A stretch of DNA of 64,000 nt from Nocardiopsis_C rhodophaea (GTDB lineage Bacteria > Actinomycetota > Actinomycetes > Streptosporangiales > Streptosporangiaceae): NCBI RefSeq assembly GCF_039530945.1, contig NZ_BAAAPC010000007.1, positions 62,001 through 126,000 of the forward strand, in the 5' to 3' direction. The position numbers were made by a program, and so were the translations under genes. Position 1 is the stretch's first letter; the number at the start of each line of letters is the position of its first letter. Shown here in pieces: positions 54,002-61,693 of the stretch. The notes beneath the pieces were generated by a model that did no database searches, was not told the origin of the DNA, and was given only the letters and a program-made list of their open reading frames with translations.

Positions 54002-55273
54002 TCACGCTCCCGCCCCCCGTACCGATTCGGTTGCTTCGCCTTCTTCCTTCGCCTCATCCCGCGCTGGTGTCTGGTCCGCGCGCTGCGGCCCCCGCCCCCG
54101 TCTTCCTCCATACCGAGCGGCGGCCGCGAGGAGGCTCCAGCCGTCGTAGCCGACCGCGCTCGGGGCGGGGTTGCTCATCAGACCGGCGCCGCGAAGCAGC
54201 CGGAGCACCCGCGCGGTGAGATCGTCCTGGTCGGGTATGTGGGGGAGGGCGGTGCGGGCCCAGCATCGGCGGGGTTCGGCGTCGGGAGCGACGACGGCGG
54301 CGAGCTCGGCGCGCAGGATGTCGGGGGGGACCGGGACAGCGTGCACGGGTGTGTGTTCCGGGCGCAGTCGCGCGATCAGGCGCTCCAGCAGAATCAGCGC
54401 CGCCTGGCCGACCGGGTCACCGCTGGGAAACACGGCGCCACGATCTTCCTCGGTCTCGTCGGGCATGACCAGTGCGATGCCCTCCGCGCGAATCTCGGCG
54501 TCGCAGCCGAGCAGCTCACCGAGCTGGGCGACGGCCCGCCACTGGTGGTGTGCGAGGCGCTCGCGCTGCCGCTCGGACAGATCTGCGCGGTAGACGACGG
54601 CCGTCTCGGCGAGCATGCGACGCAGCGCGACCTCACCGGCCTCGTCACTCGACGGGTCGGTCGCCTCCATCCCCTCCACATAGGCGGAGGGGTCGGGGGC
54701 GGAGTGCGGCGGGTGCGCGACCACGCGGCGGGCCAACTCCAGGTCGACTTCCAGCCACACCTCCCGTGCCCCGTCCCGGGCGTACTCCGCGAGTGCCCCC
54801 TCGCGTTCGGCGACCACGCCCCACTCGGCCAGGTGGCGCAGTGCGGCGGCGAAGGTGCGGCGCTCGGCCATCCGGTCGCGAGGGTCCAGGCCGAGCCCGG
54901 CCTCCGTGGCCGCGGCGCGCACATCGGCGGCCAGCCGCGACACCGGAAGCTTGGGCGGCGCCTCCACTAGGGCGGCCAGGGCGAGGGCGAGGTAGGTGTA
55001 GGCACGGGGGGAGAAGTGGGCGCCGCTGGCCCGTGTCAGCGGACGGACGACGGGTCGGACGAGGCCGGTCTTGGCGAGGCGCGCGTGGTCCGCCGCGACC
55101 GTCAGCTGGTAGTCCAGGATTCGGTGGAACCGCTGGATCAGCCAGTCGGAGTGGGCGCGGATTACCGCGAAGTCCTCGGGATGGGTGCGGGCGGTGACGA
55201 TCGGGGCCGTGAGGAGCCGCCGTGCGGCCGCCTGGCGCTCTCCGATGAGCGCGATGTCCTCGCTGGACTCCAC
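54002..55273 (-). CDS. jetB: JetB-like protein (TIGR02678 type, Wadjet)
   Basis: A 423-residue protein matching the TIGR02678 partner of JetC. Recognisable stretches include AIGERQAAARRLL-like ALIGERQAAARRLLTAPIVT, HSDWLIQRFHRILDYQLTVA, FSPRAYTYLALALAALVEAP and an LxEWGVVAEREG winged-helix-like segment. In Wadjet JetB is the small KITE-like subunit that binds the kleisin JetA. GTG start behind AGGAGGTGA. Its length is normal, so the gene looks intact. The last ~20 residues are Glu-rich. Confidence 0.8.
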   Translation of the reverse strand: MESSEDIALIGERQAAARRLLTAPIVTARTHPEDFAVIRAHSDWLIQRFHRILDYQLTVAADHARLAKTGLVRPVVRPLTRASGAHFSPRAYTYLALALAALVEAPPKLPVSRLAADVRAAATEAGLGLDPRDRMAERRTFAAALRHLAEWGVVAEREGALAEYARDGAREVWLEVDLELARRVVAHPPHSAPDPSAYVEGMEATDPSSDEAGEVALRRMLAETAVVYRADLSERQRERLAHHQWRAVAQLGELLGCDAEIRAEGIALVMPDETEEDRGAVFPSGDPVGQAALILLERLIARLRPEHTPVHAVPVPPDILRAELAAVVAPDAEPRRCWARTALPHIPDQDDLTARVLRLLRGAGLMSNPAPSAVGYDGWSLLAAAARYGGRRGRGPQRADQTPARDEAKEEGEATESVRGAGA

Positions 55274-55391
55274 TGGTGTCCGTCACCTCCTGCGCCTGGT
55301 TGTGTGCTTACCGGGCCCTGGGAGCACCGGTCGTCTCGTCCTTGTCGGGGGAGGCCAGGGCAGTGCGCCGACTGTGTCGCCCGGCCCCGAT

Positions 55392-56180
55392 TCACGCCTG
55401 GCGGACCAGCCGGATTCCGGGATCCAGCCCCGCCAGCCCGCAGTGATCCGTCGTTGTTCCGGACACGGCGGTGTCGTCGGTGCCATCGCTCTCGTCAGTG
55501 TCAGCGTCGGCCCCCGCGTCGACCGAGTACGCGGTGATCTGCATCCTCAGGCCGTCGAGTGCGAGGTCGCCGTCGGCCCCGCGCAGGGTGATGCGCGCCG
55601 CTGGTGCGCTTTGGACGTGCAGCCGGATTCCGAGTTCGAGATCTCCGGCGGAGACGGGGGAGAAAGTCGCATCACCGGCGCTCAGGGCGGCGGTGAGGAG
55701 TTCCATGAGCACCTCCAGCGCGAGGCTGGACAGGTGCGGCCGGGCGTCGTCGCCCGTGGGCTCGGCCAGCACGCGTCGAAGCTCTTGCGCGGCGGTCCGC
55801 CGCCAGTGCGCGGAGGACTCGGCGGCGTCGCGCAGGCGCGCCTGCTGGTCGGTGTGGTCAGGAATGGGGGCGGCGGGCAGGGCGCTGGTGAGGCGGAGCG
55901 CGGCGGTGCGGGCGATGGGCGCGTCCCACCAGCTCGTGGTGGCGGCGACGGCCTCCTCCCCGGCACCGCCGAGGTGGCGGGCCGAGTGGAGGGCGAACGC
56001 GGCGGTGAAGAGCTCGTGCGCGGTGTCGGTCTCGGCGGCTTCGAACCAGGAGGCAAGGCGGAGCAGCGCGGCGCGGCCGTGCCTGGGAACAGGCACACCC
56101 GTCTCGCCCGCGCGCTCGCTGCCCCGCGCGGCGCCGCCGTCGGCGGCCGCCGTCGTCGCCTGGTTCGCTGAGTCACCCAC
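55392..56180 (-). CDS. jetA: JetA-like protein, N-terminally truncated (TIGR02677/DUF2397 C-terminal part)
   Basis: A 262-residue protein that resembles only the C-terminal half of TIGR02677 (DUF2397): LLRLASWFEAAETDTAHELF, TAAFALHSARHL, TSWWDAPIARTAALRL and the beta-rich end. Full-length JetA kleisins are ~500 residues. A TGA lies two codons upstream of the GTG start (56184-56186) and no N-terminal piece is found in any frame of the upstream gap, so the gene is truncated rather than frame-shifted. No good ribosome site is visible. Position directly before jetB supports the assignment. Confidence 0.6.
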   Translation of the reverse strand: MGDSANQATTAAADGGAARGSERAGETGVPVPRHGRAALLRLASWFEAAETDTAHELFTAAFALHSARHLGGAGEEAVAATTSWWDAPIARTAALRLTSALPAAPIPDHTDQQARLRDAAESSAHWRRTAAQELRRVLAEPTGDDARPHLSSLALEVLMELLTAALSAGDATFSPVSAGDLELGIRLHVQSAPAARITLRGADGDLALDGLRMQITAYSVDAGADADTDESDGTDDTAVSGTTTDHCGLAGLDPGIRLVRQA

Positions 56181-56435
56181 AACTCAGCAGACTAAAGACC
56201 CTGGGCCACCGTCGCGCCCAAAACTGGGGCTCCGGCATCCGCCACGAGACCCGAAAATAAGCCTTGACCTGCGAAGAAACCATCGTCTGTATTTCTTGAG
56301 GAGACCCATCGCCGTGAGGGCGATCGAGGGGTGCTCCGGGCGGGGACGGCCCGTGGGTCCGGCAGCGGACCGGGCGGCCTGTGGGCCGGTAGGCGGTAAG
56401 GCGGTTCGGCCGGTACGCGGGAGGATCCGTGGGCC
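56181..56435. other. Gap upstream of truncated jetA
   Basis: 255 bp with G-rich imperfect repeats (GGCGG/GGCCGGTA) and no coding potential. This is where the missing JetA N-terminus would be expected. Confidence 0.5.
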
Positions 56436-56921
56436 CTAGTCGGTCGGCGGAACCATCAGTCGGCCCTCGTCGGCCCCCTCCATCCGCTCCCGCATGTCCG
56501 GGGGAAGGTCGGAGCCGTCCGTCACCGCGTAGGTGGTGTAGTAGTCGTCGCCGCCGAACTCCTTAGGGGTGTCGAGCTCGACGGTCACCGGGAAGGGGTC
56601 GTCCAGGCAGCCCGGGAGGCACCAGGTCCCCGAGACCGTGCCTGCACCGACGGCGGGCGTCCCGCCCCAGCTGGACCAGGTGAGGTCGGAAAAGGTGGTG
56701 AACTCCGAGGCGACCAGGACCTCCGGGCGCTGGTCGCGGAAGCCTTGCTCGTTGCCGTAAGTGTTGAAGACGTAGATCTCGCCGTGCGGGCTGCTCTCCT
56801 CACCGGTCGGAGAGGGGGAACCGCCCGGGCCCCCGCCGGAGCCGCCGTTTCGGTCCCCGCATCCGGCGAGCGCTGTCAGGGTGCACAGCGCTCCTACAGC
56901 GGCCAGACGTGTCACGTCCAT
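56436..56921 (-). CDS. Small secreted lipoprotein, unknown function
   Basis: A 161-residue protein with a short signal and lipobox (MDVTRLAAVGALCTLTALAG then C), a Gly/Ser/Pro linker (GGSGGGPGGSPSPTGEESS) and a ~110-residue domain with two cysteines close together (GTWCLPGCLDD) that I do not recognise. The ATG at 56921 has a GAGAGGGGA site. It is followed by the jetA-like gene, but nothing links it to that system. Confidence 0.75.
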   Translation of the reverse strand: MDVTRLAAVGALCTLTALAGCGDRNGGSGGGPGGSPSPTGEESSPHGEIYVFNTYGNEQGFRDQRPEVLVASEFTTFSDLTWSSWGGTPAVGAGTVSGTWCLPGCLDDPFPVTVELDTPKEFGGDDYYTTYAVTDGSDLPPDMRERMEGADEGRLMVPPTD

Positions 56922-57067
56922 GTCGTCCCCTCTCACCACGGCGTTAGCTACGCACCGCTGTCATCCCCTTTCTACGAGCGATCTCACTTCCAGGTGGCCC
57001 GGCTGGGTCGCGGCTGTCGTCGCCCGTCTCATGCGGGCGCAGCCCCAGCTCCGATCCGCGACCCCCA

Positions 57068-57096
57068 TTACCAAACAAGCGCTTGGCTGCTATAAG
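57068..57096 (+). promoter_or_regulatory. Promoter of DUF35-thiolase with KstR2-like operator
   Basis: TTACCA (57068-57073) and TATAAG (57091-57096) are 17 bp apart. Between them lies the palindrome CAAGCGCTTG (57076-57085) inside ACAAGCGCTTGG, which differs by one base from the KstR2 site AnCAAGnnCTTGnT. A repressor there would block the promoter. The -10 lies 6 bp before the ATG at 57103, so the transcript may be leaderless. Confidence 0.55.
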
Positions 57097-57102
57097 GGGG
57101 GC

Positions 57103-57606
57103 ATGAGCATGCCACGGGTCTCAGCCGCCGAGGGATGGTTCGCGCTCGACATCGACGGGCCCCGACTCCTGGGGACGCGCTGCGCGGGGTGCGGCACCGT
57201 GCACTTTCCGCCGGAACAGGGGTTCTGCCGAAATTCGTCCTGCTCCGGCGAGGATTTCGCGGACATCCCACTCTCCCGGCGCGGCCGGATCTGGTCCTAC
57301 ACCGACAGCCGCTACCCGCCGCCTGCGCCCTACATCGCACAGACCGACCCCTACGAACCCTTCACGCTGGCCGCGGTGGAACTAGCGGCCGAGCGCATCG
57401 TCGTCCTGGGGCAGACGGTGGCCGGCGTGACCGTCGACGACCTGGAGATCGGCCAGGAGGCCGAGCTGGACGCGGGCGTCCTGTACGCGGATGCCAACCG
57501 CGAGTACCTCATCTGGAAGTGGCGTCCGGTTCGCGGCCCAGGAGAGGGCGGGGACGAGGGAGTCCACCACCGCACGCCCCACTCTGTTTCGGAGCAGGGC
57601 CGGTGA
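57103..57606 (+). CDS. DUF35 OB-fold protein, acyl-CoA/steroid thiolase partner
   Basis: A 167-residue protein with a rubredoxin-like zinc ribbon (CAGCGTVHFPPEQGFC ... SSC) and an OB fold (RGRIWSYTDSRYPPPAPY, IVVLGQTVAG). DUF35 proteins form complexes with lipid-transfer-protein type thiolases or aldolases and bind acyl-CoA. The ATG at 57103 fits a leaderless start; ATG 57109 is possible behind AAGGGGGG. Its stop overlaps the thiolase GTG (GTGA), so the pair is translationally coupled. Confidence 0.88.
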   Translation: MSMPRVSAAEGWFALDIDGPRLLGTRCAGCGTVHFPPEQGFCRNSSCSGEDFADIPLSRRGRIWSYTDSRYPPPAPYIAQTDPYEPFTLAAVELAAERIVVLGQTVAGVTVDDLEIGQEAELDAGVLYADANREYLIWKWRPVRGPGEGGDEGVHHRTPHSVSEQGR

Positions 57607-58793
57607 CCGGCGCCGATGTCGCCGTTGCGGGCACCGGCATCCACCCCTGGGGCAAATGGGGGCGCGGTTTCGTCGAGTACGGTGTCGCCGCCGCGCGAGC
57701 AGCGCTCGCCGACGCCGAGGTCAAGCACACCGAGGTCGGATTCATCGCTGGTGCCTGCACGATCCGCAACGGTTACCCCGGGTTCGTCGCCGGGGCCACG
57801 TTCGCCCAGGCACTCGGTTGGAGCGGCGCGCAGATCGCCAGCTGCTACGCGGCGTGCGCGAGCGGGGCTCAGGCCATCGCCGTCGCCCGCGCACAGATCT
57901 TGGCCGGGCTGTGCGACGCCGCCCTGGTGGTCGGCTCGGACGCGGCACCCAAGGGCTTCTTCGCGCCCGTGTCCGGGGACCGCCCGGACGACCCCGACTG
58001 GCTCCGCTTCCGGCTGCTGGGCGCGACCAACCCCGCCTACTTCGCGCTGGCGGCCCGGCGCCGTATGGCGCTGTACGGCTCCACGCCGACCGATTTCGCC
58101 CGGGTGAAGGTGAAGAACGCGCACCATGGGTCGGCCAACCCGAACGCGCGCTACCGGGCGAAGGTCACCGAGGAGGAGGTGCTCGCGTCCCCGGTCGTGG
58201 CCGACCCGCTGCGGCTCCTGGACATCTGCGCGACCAGCGACGGCGCGGCCGCTCTCGTCCTGACCGGACTGGACGACGCGCGGCGGCGCGAGCGGCGGCC
58301 GGTGCGCCTCAGCGCCGTCGCCACGGTCACGCCGCGCTTTCCCAATCCCCTTCTGGAAATACCGAACTTCGCCACCGATTCCTGCCTCGCTCTCGACCCG
58401 CCCGAGACGCCATTTCGCGCCTCCATCGCACGGGCCGCCTACGAGCAGGCCGGGGTGGGGCCGGAGGACCTCGATCTGGCCGAGGTCTATGACCTGTCGA
58501 CCGCCCTGGAACTGGACTGGTACGAGGACATCGGACTGTGCCCGGCCGGAAGGGCCGAGGGTCTGCTCCACGACGGCGCAACGGAGATCGGCGGGCGCGT
58601 CCCGGTGAATCCCAGTGGCGGACTCGCGAGCTTCGGTGAGGCGGTCCCCGCACAGGCGATCGCCCAGGTATGCGAAATCACGCGGCAATTGCAGGGGCGG
58701 TCCGGGGCGCGCCAGGTGGAATCCGCACGCATCGGACTCGCGGTGAATCAGGGTCTTTTCGGGCACGGCTCAGCGGTCGTCGTACGAAGGTGA
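57603..58793 (+). CDS. Lipid-transfer protein-type thiolase (SCP-x/Ltp family)
   Basis: A 396-residue thiolase-fold protein. It has the nucleophile region YAACASGAQA, HGSANPNARYRAKVTEEEV and NPSGGLASFGEA. The canonical GHPxGATG motif is replaced by GEAVPAQA, so the catalytic histidine is missing, and the C-terminal motif is NQGLFGHGSA without the second cysteine. With the DUF35 partner and a KstR2-like operator it resembles the Ltp2-DUF35 aldolase/thiolase pairs of steroid side-chain degradation. Substrate unproven. A GGGGGATCCCCC hairpin follows the stop. Confidence 0.88.
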   Translation: MTGADVAVAGTGIHPWGKWGRGFVEYGVAAARAALADAEVKHTEVGFIAGACTIRNGYPGFVAGATFAQALGWSGAQIASCYAACASGAQAIAVARAQILAGLCDAALVVGSDAAPKGFFAPVSGDRPDDPDWLRFRLLGATNPAYFALAARRRMALYGSTPTDFARVKVKNAHHGSANPNARYRAKVTEEEVLASPVVADPLRLLDICATSDGAAALVLTGLDDARRRERRPVRLSAVATVTPRFPNPLLEIPNFATDSCLALDPPETPFRASIARAAYEQAGVGPEDLDLAEVYDLSTALELDWYEDIGLCPAGRAEGLLHDGATEIGGRVPVNPSGGLASFGEAVPAQAIAQVCEITRQLQGRSGARQVESARIGLAVNQGLFGHGSAVVVRR

Positions 58794-58920
58794 TCGCAAA
58801 AGCGGGGGGATCCCCCGGCCCCCTGGTGTGGGAAGGCGCGGGGAATCCCCCCTATTGTGCCGAACCTCGGCCTTTTCCTACGGCGACTGGGTCACGGCCG
58901 CCGTAGCACCCGCCACCCCT

Positions 58921-59208
58921 TTAGTAGTGGTGGCCGTGGTGGTGATGGTGGTGGCCGTGGTGCTTCTTGTGGTGGTGCATTTCGGCGTTGGTGTTGATCG
59001 GGCCGTTGGTGCAGTTCTTCGTCTTCTGCGGCGAGAACAGCGGGATCGCGGCACCGAGCACACCGACGTTCGGGTTGCAGAGCTGGATCGGAACCAGCTG
59101 CAGGTTGTTGTTCGCGGTGTAGTCGTCAGCCTGAGCGGGCGTCGCCATCATGAGGGTGCTCATCGTGACACCGGCCATGAGAGCGCCCGCAACGAACTTG
59201 CGCAGCAT
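58921..59208 (-). CDS. Secreted chaplin-like peptide with His-rich tail (1 of 4)
   Basis: A 95-residue secreted peptide: signal peptide to about APA(Q)A, then NNNLQLVPIQLCNPNVGVLG ... SPQKTKNCTNG and a tail with 13 histidines (EMHHHKKHHGHHHHHHGHHY). The two cysteines are 21 residues apart. The pattern is close to chaplins (DUF320), amyloid surface proteins of actinomycetes, with an added His tail. ATG with AAGGAA. Function is inferred, not shown. Confidence 0.72.
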   Translation of the reverse strand: MLRKFVAGALMAGVTMSTLMMATPAQADDYTANNNLQLVPIQLCNPNVGVLGAAIPLFSPQKTKNCTNGPINTNAEMHHHKKHHGHHHHHHGHHY

Positions 59209-59228
59209 ATATGGCGTTCCTTACCTGA

Positions 59229-59513
59229 TCAGTAGTGGTAGCCGTGGTGGTGGTGGCCGTGGTGCTTCTTGTGGTGGTGCACGTCGGCGTTGGTGTTGAT
59301 CGGGCCGTTGGTGCAGTGCTTGGTCGTCTGCGGCGACGCGATCGGGATGGCGAAGCCGATGACCGCACCGACGTTGGCGTTGCAGAGCTGCACAGGGATC
59401 AGCTGCAGGTTGTTGTTGGCCTGCGCGCCGTCCGCGTGCGCGGGAGCGGCGGACAGGACCGCGCTCATGGCGGCGCTGGCGGCCAGTCCGGCGATACCGA
59501 GTTTGCGAAGCAT
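59229..59513 (-). CDS. Secreted chaplin-like peptide with His-rich tail (2 of 4)
   Basis: A 94-residue paralogue: signal peptide (APAHA), NNNLQLIPVQLCNANVGAVI, SPQTTKHCTNGPINTN, and a 10-histidine tail (DVHHHKKHHGHHHHGYHY). The Cys spacing is 22. ATG with an AGGAG site. Separated from its neighbours by 10-20 bp, so the four genes form one transcript on the minus strand. Confidence 0.72.
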   Translation of the reverse strand: MLRKLGIAGLAASAAMSAVLSAAPAHADGAQANNNLQLIPVQLCNANVGAVIGFAIPIASPQTTKHCTNGPINTNADVHHHKKHHGHHHHGYHY

Positions 59514-59522
59514 CCTGTTCTC

Positions 59523-59810
59523 CTAGTGGTGGTAGCCGTGGTGGTGACCGTGGTGGTGGCCGTGGTGGCCGTGGACGTGGTGGTCGACGCTCGTGTTGAT
59601 CGGGCCGTTGGTGCAGTGCTTGGTCGTCTGCGGCGAGAAGATCGGCACCGCGGCACCCAGGACGCCCACGTTGGCGTTGCAGAACTGGAGCGGAATCAAT
59701 TGGAGGTTGTTGTTGGCCTGCGCGCCGTCCGCGTGCGCGGGAGCGGCGGACAGGACTGCGCCCATCGCAGCGCCGGCGACCATGCCGACGATTCCCAGCT
59801 TGCGAAGCAT
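59523..59810 (-). CDS. Secreted chaplin-like peptide with His-rich tail (3 of 4)
   Basis: A 95-residue paralogue starting MLRKLGIVGMVAGAAMGAVL, with LQLIPLQFCNANVGVLGAAV and a tail of 13 histidines lacking the HHHKK block (VDHHVHGHHGHHHGHHHGYHH). Its signal peptide is nearly identical to that of copy 2, pointing to recent duplication. ATG start. Confidence 0.72.
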   Translation of the reverse strand: MLRKLGIVGMVAGAAMGAVLSAAPAHADGAQANNNLQLIPLQFCNANVGVLGAAVPIFSPQTTKHCTNGPINTSVDHHVHGHHGHHHGHHHGYHH

Positions 59811-59826
59811 GGGGTTTCCTTTCCGG

Positions 59827-60099
59827 TTAGTGGTGGTAGCCGTAGTGGTGGTGGCCGTGGTGCTTCTTGTAGTGGTGCACTTCGGCGTTCTTGCTGATCG
59901 GACCGTTGGTGCAGTGACCAGTGGTCTGCGGCGAAGCGATCGGCAGGGCCAGGCCGAGGACACCGACGTTGGCGTTGCACACCTGAACCGGCAGTACCTG
60001 CAGGTTGTTGTTGGCCGCATCCCCATAGGCGGGCGTCGCCATGAACAGCGCGCCGATTAGCGCGCTAGCGGCGAAGCCCGCAGAGACGAGCTTTTTCAT
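59827..60099 (-). CDS. Secreted chaplin-like peptide with His-rich tail (4 of 4)
   Basis: The 90-residue member at the promoter end of the cluster: MKKLVSAGFAASALIGALFM signal, LQVLPVQVCNANVGVLGLAL, and a 9-histidine tail (EVHHYKKHHGHHHYGYHH). It differs most from the others. A GGGGGATC site precedes the ATG. Confidence 0.72.
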   Translation of the reverse strand: MKKLVSAGFAASALIGALFMATPAYGDAANNNLQVLPVQVCNANVGVLGLALPIASPQTTGHCTNGPISKNAEVHHYKKHHGHHHYGYHH

Positions 60100-60800
60100 G
60101 TTGGATCCCCCGATTTAAATTAAGCGAGGCTACTGAGAATTTGAGCACCCATACAGGCGCTCCTTGATGCGGTGGACGTCGGCAATCATCATCCGAAGCC
60201 AAGAGTTTTGTCAACGCCAAAACGGGGAAATCCAAATGTCCATTTCATCCGGTTCGGATGCGATTGGGGAAGAAAGCAATGAATCACACCGTGATCCATT
60301 GACTAATCTTTTAGATATTCATTTACCGCACTCGATAAAACAGCTTTAATCAAGGCGGATTCGGACTTGGCGGACGCGCTCTGACGCGGGATTCTCACCT
60401 TTCCGGCCTAGCTTCACCAATCAGATCCCCGCAGGGAAACGGCGTGTCGCACAGAGCTGTCTCGACACACGCCCGCGCCCCTCCGGTACGAAACACCGCC
60501 TGCGCCACAGCCGAGCCCCGCACCAGATGGCCCGCACCCGCGACGAACACCGGCGTGTCACCGCGCGGGTGCGTCCCCGTCCCCGCAGGGGCCGCACGCG
60601 ACGGACAGCACCCCGCGACCGCGTGTCGCCATCGGCGGAAACAACAAAGAGGAGGGAGCAGCCAGCTGAGCCCGACTGCCAGCACACCTGCGGACATCCC
60701 CGCGGACGGCGCGTCGCGTCCGCCCCGGCGAGATGAAGCTCCTCACTACACGAAAACGCTCCTTGATCAGCTCGCACGCTGATCAAGGAGCGTTCTCCTC
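60100..60800. other. Gap with AT-rich patch; no supported gene beyond a 37-codon frame
   Basis: Positions 60160-60360 are far more AT-rich than the rest of the window (e.g. TTGACTAATCTTTTAGATATTCATTTACC). A 37-codon frame on the plus strand (60236-60349, MSISSGSDAI ... HLPHSIKQL) has GGGGA 8 bp upstream; I list it here only as a possibility. The remainder to 60756 holds frames with shadow-like composition. Confidence 0.4.
60757..60796. terminator. Perfect 16-bp hairpin beside the tRNA-Tyr pseudogene
   Basis: AACGCTCCTTGATCAG and its complement enclose CTCGCACG. On the minus strand it follows the tRNA-Tyr pseudogene and corresponds in position and partly in sequence to the terminator of the intact tRNA-Tyr. 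Confidence 0.75.
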
Positions 60801-60803
60801 GGA

Positions 60804-60871
60804 TGGCAGGTGGAGGGTTCGAACCTACCTAGGCTGAGCCGGCGGTATTACAGACCTCTGCGCAACCTGCG
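60804..60871 (-). pseudogene. tRNA-Tyr pseudogene (D arm deleted)
   Basis: The sequence matches the intact tRNA-Tyr at 61694-61778 in the T arm (GGTTCGAACC), long variable arm and 3' acceptor (ACCTGCC), and keeps the GTA anticodon. About 17 bases of the D arm and anticodon stem are missing, the 5' acceptor end is altered (TCGCAGG for GGCAGG) and the encoded CCA is lost, so it cannot fold normally. Confidence 0.85.
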
Positions 60872-61078
60872 ATGGAGTGCGGCGACGCGGCCTGTGTCGC
60901 AACTTCGACGCGTGTTCGACGCGAGCGGTGATCTCAGGTCCCCTCTTCGCGGTGGCCATCCGATCTTTGCTCGGGATGGCTCCTCCGCTGGCCGCTGGCC
61001 CGTCGAACTCGTCGTCACGGAGACCGTCTGAGCCGTGCGTGGGGGAGCACCATTCTGCGGTTGAGGGCCGAGGCATCG

Positions 61079-61408
61079 TCAGCGCGACGAGGCTGACCGC
61101 TCCGAGCCCCCGAACAGAATGAGTGCGAGCGCAGTGGCGATGGGGCCTCCCCACCACAGCTGGTACCAGAAGACCGTGGACGCATCACTCCAGGGGAAGG
61201 TGCCCAGTCCAGTCCCGACCAGTATGCCGAGGTAGAGCACGCGCAAACCCCACGGGAGTGGCGCGCTCAGGCGAGAGGTTCCTCGCGTGAACGCTTCAGC
61301 GGCAAGGAGGAGGCCTCCCAGCGCCCAGACGATGAGGAAGACTCGATGGGTTATGGGCTCGGGCAGCGGAGCGTTCCACGCCCAGACGGTCAGTGCCGCC
61401 GTGGCCAC
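61079..61408 (-). CDS. Small membrane protein, unknown function
   Basis: A 109-residue protein with about four hydrophobic segments (HRVFLIVWALGGLLLAAEAF, LRVLYLGILVGTGLG, WWGGPIATALALILFGG). It starts at GTG without a clear ribosome site. It lies between the tRNA-Tyr pseudogene and the intact tRNA-Tyr. No family recognised; the hydrophobic pattern argues for a real gene. Confidence 0.5.
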   Translation of the reverse strand: MATAALTVWAWNAPLPEPITHRVFLIVWALGGLLLAAEAFTRGTSRLSAPLPWGLRVLYLGILVGTGLGTFPWSDASTVFWYQLWWGGPIATALALILFGGSERSASSR

Positions 61409-61644
61409 GGCGGCAAGGAGGGCTCCCCCCCAGCGCTGCCCCCGTGGAAACCCTGGCGGAGGCGGCGGTCGGTGCGTGGTTCAGGCGGCTATCCAGACGT
61501 GGCCCCCTTCCCTGATTGCGGACGTCACATTGCAGGCGGGCCGATACGAGCACACCTTGCTCTGACGCCGTCGCGGCGGGCCTGCTCCAGGAAGGCGAGC
61601 CCGGCCTCTCGTCGCCGGACACGGCTGAGCACAGCCGGACAACA

Positions 61645-61692
61645 CGAAAACGCCCCCTGACCGCGCACATGCTGGTCAGAGGGCGTTCTCCG
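61645..61692 (-). terminator. tRNA-Tyr terminator
   Basis: AACGCCCCCTGACCGCGCAC ... GCTGGTCAGAGGGCGTT: arms AACGCCCCCTGACC and GGTCAGAGGGCGTT pair with a mismatch. It mirrors the hairpin next to the tRNA pseudogene. Confidence 0.65.
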
Positions 61693-61693
61693 T

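Noticed and set aside
60395..60786. Cys/Arg-rich frames on both strands before the tRNA-Tyr pseudogene
   Set aside because: No ribosome site, unusual composition and mutual overlap on opposite strands suggest non-coding sequence.
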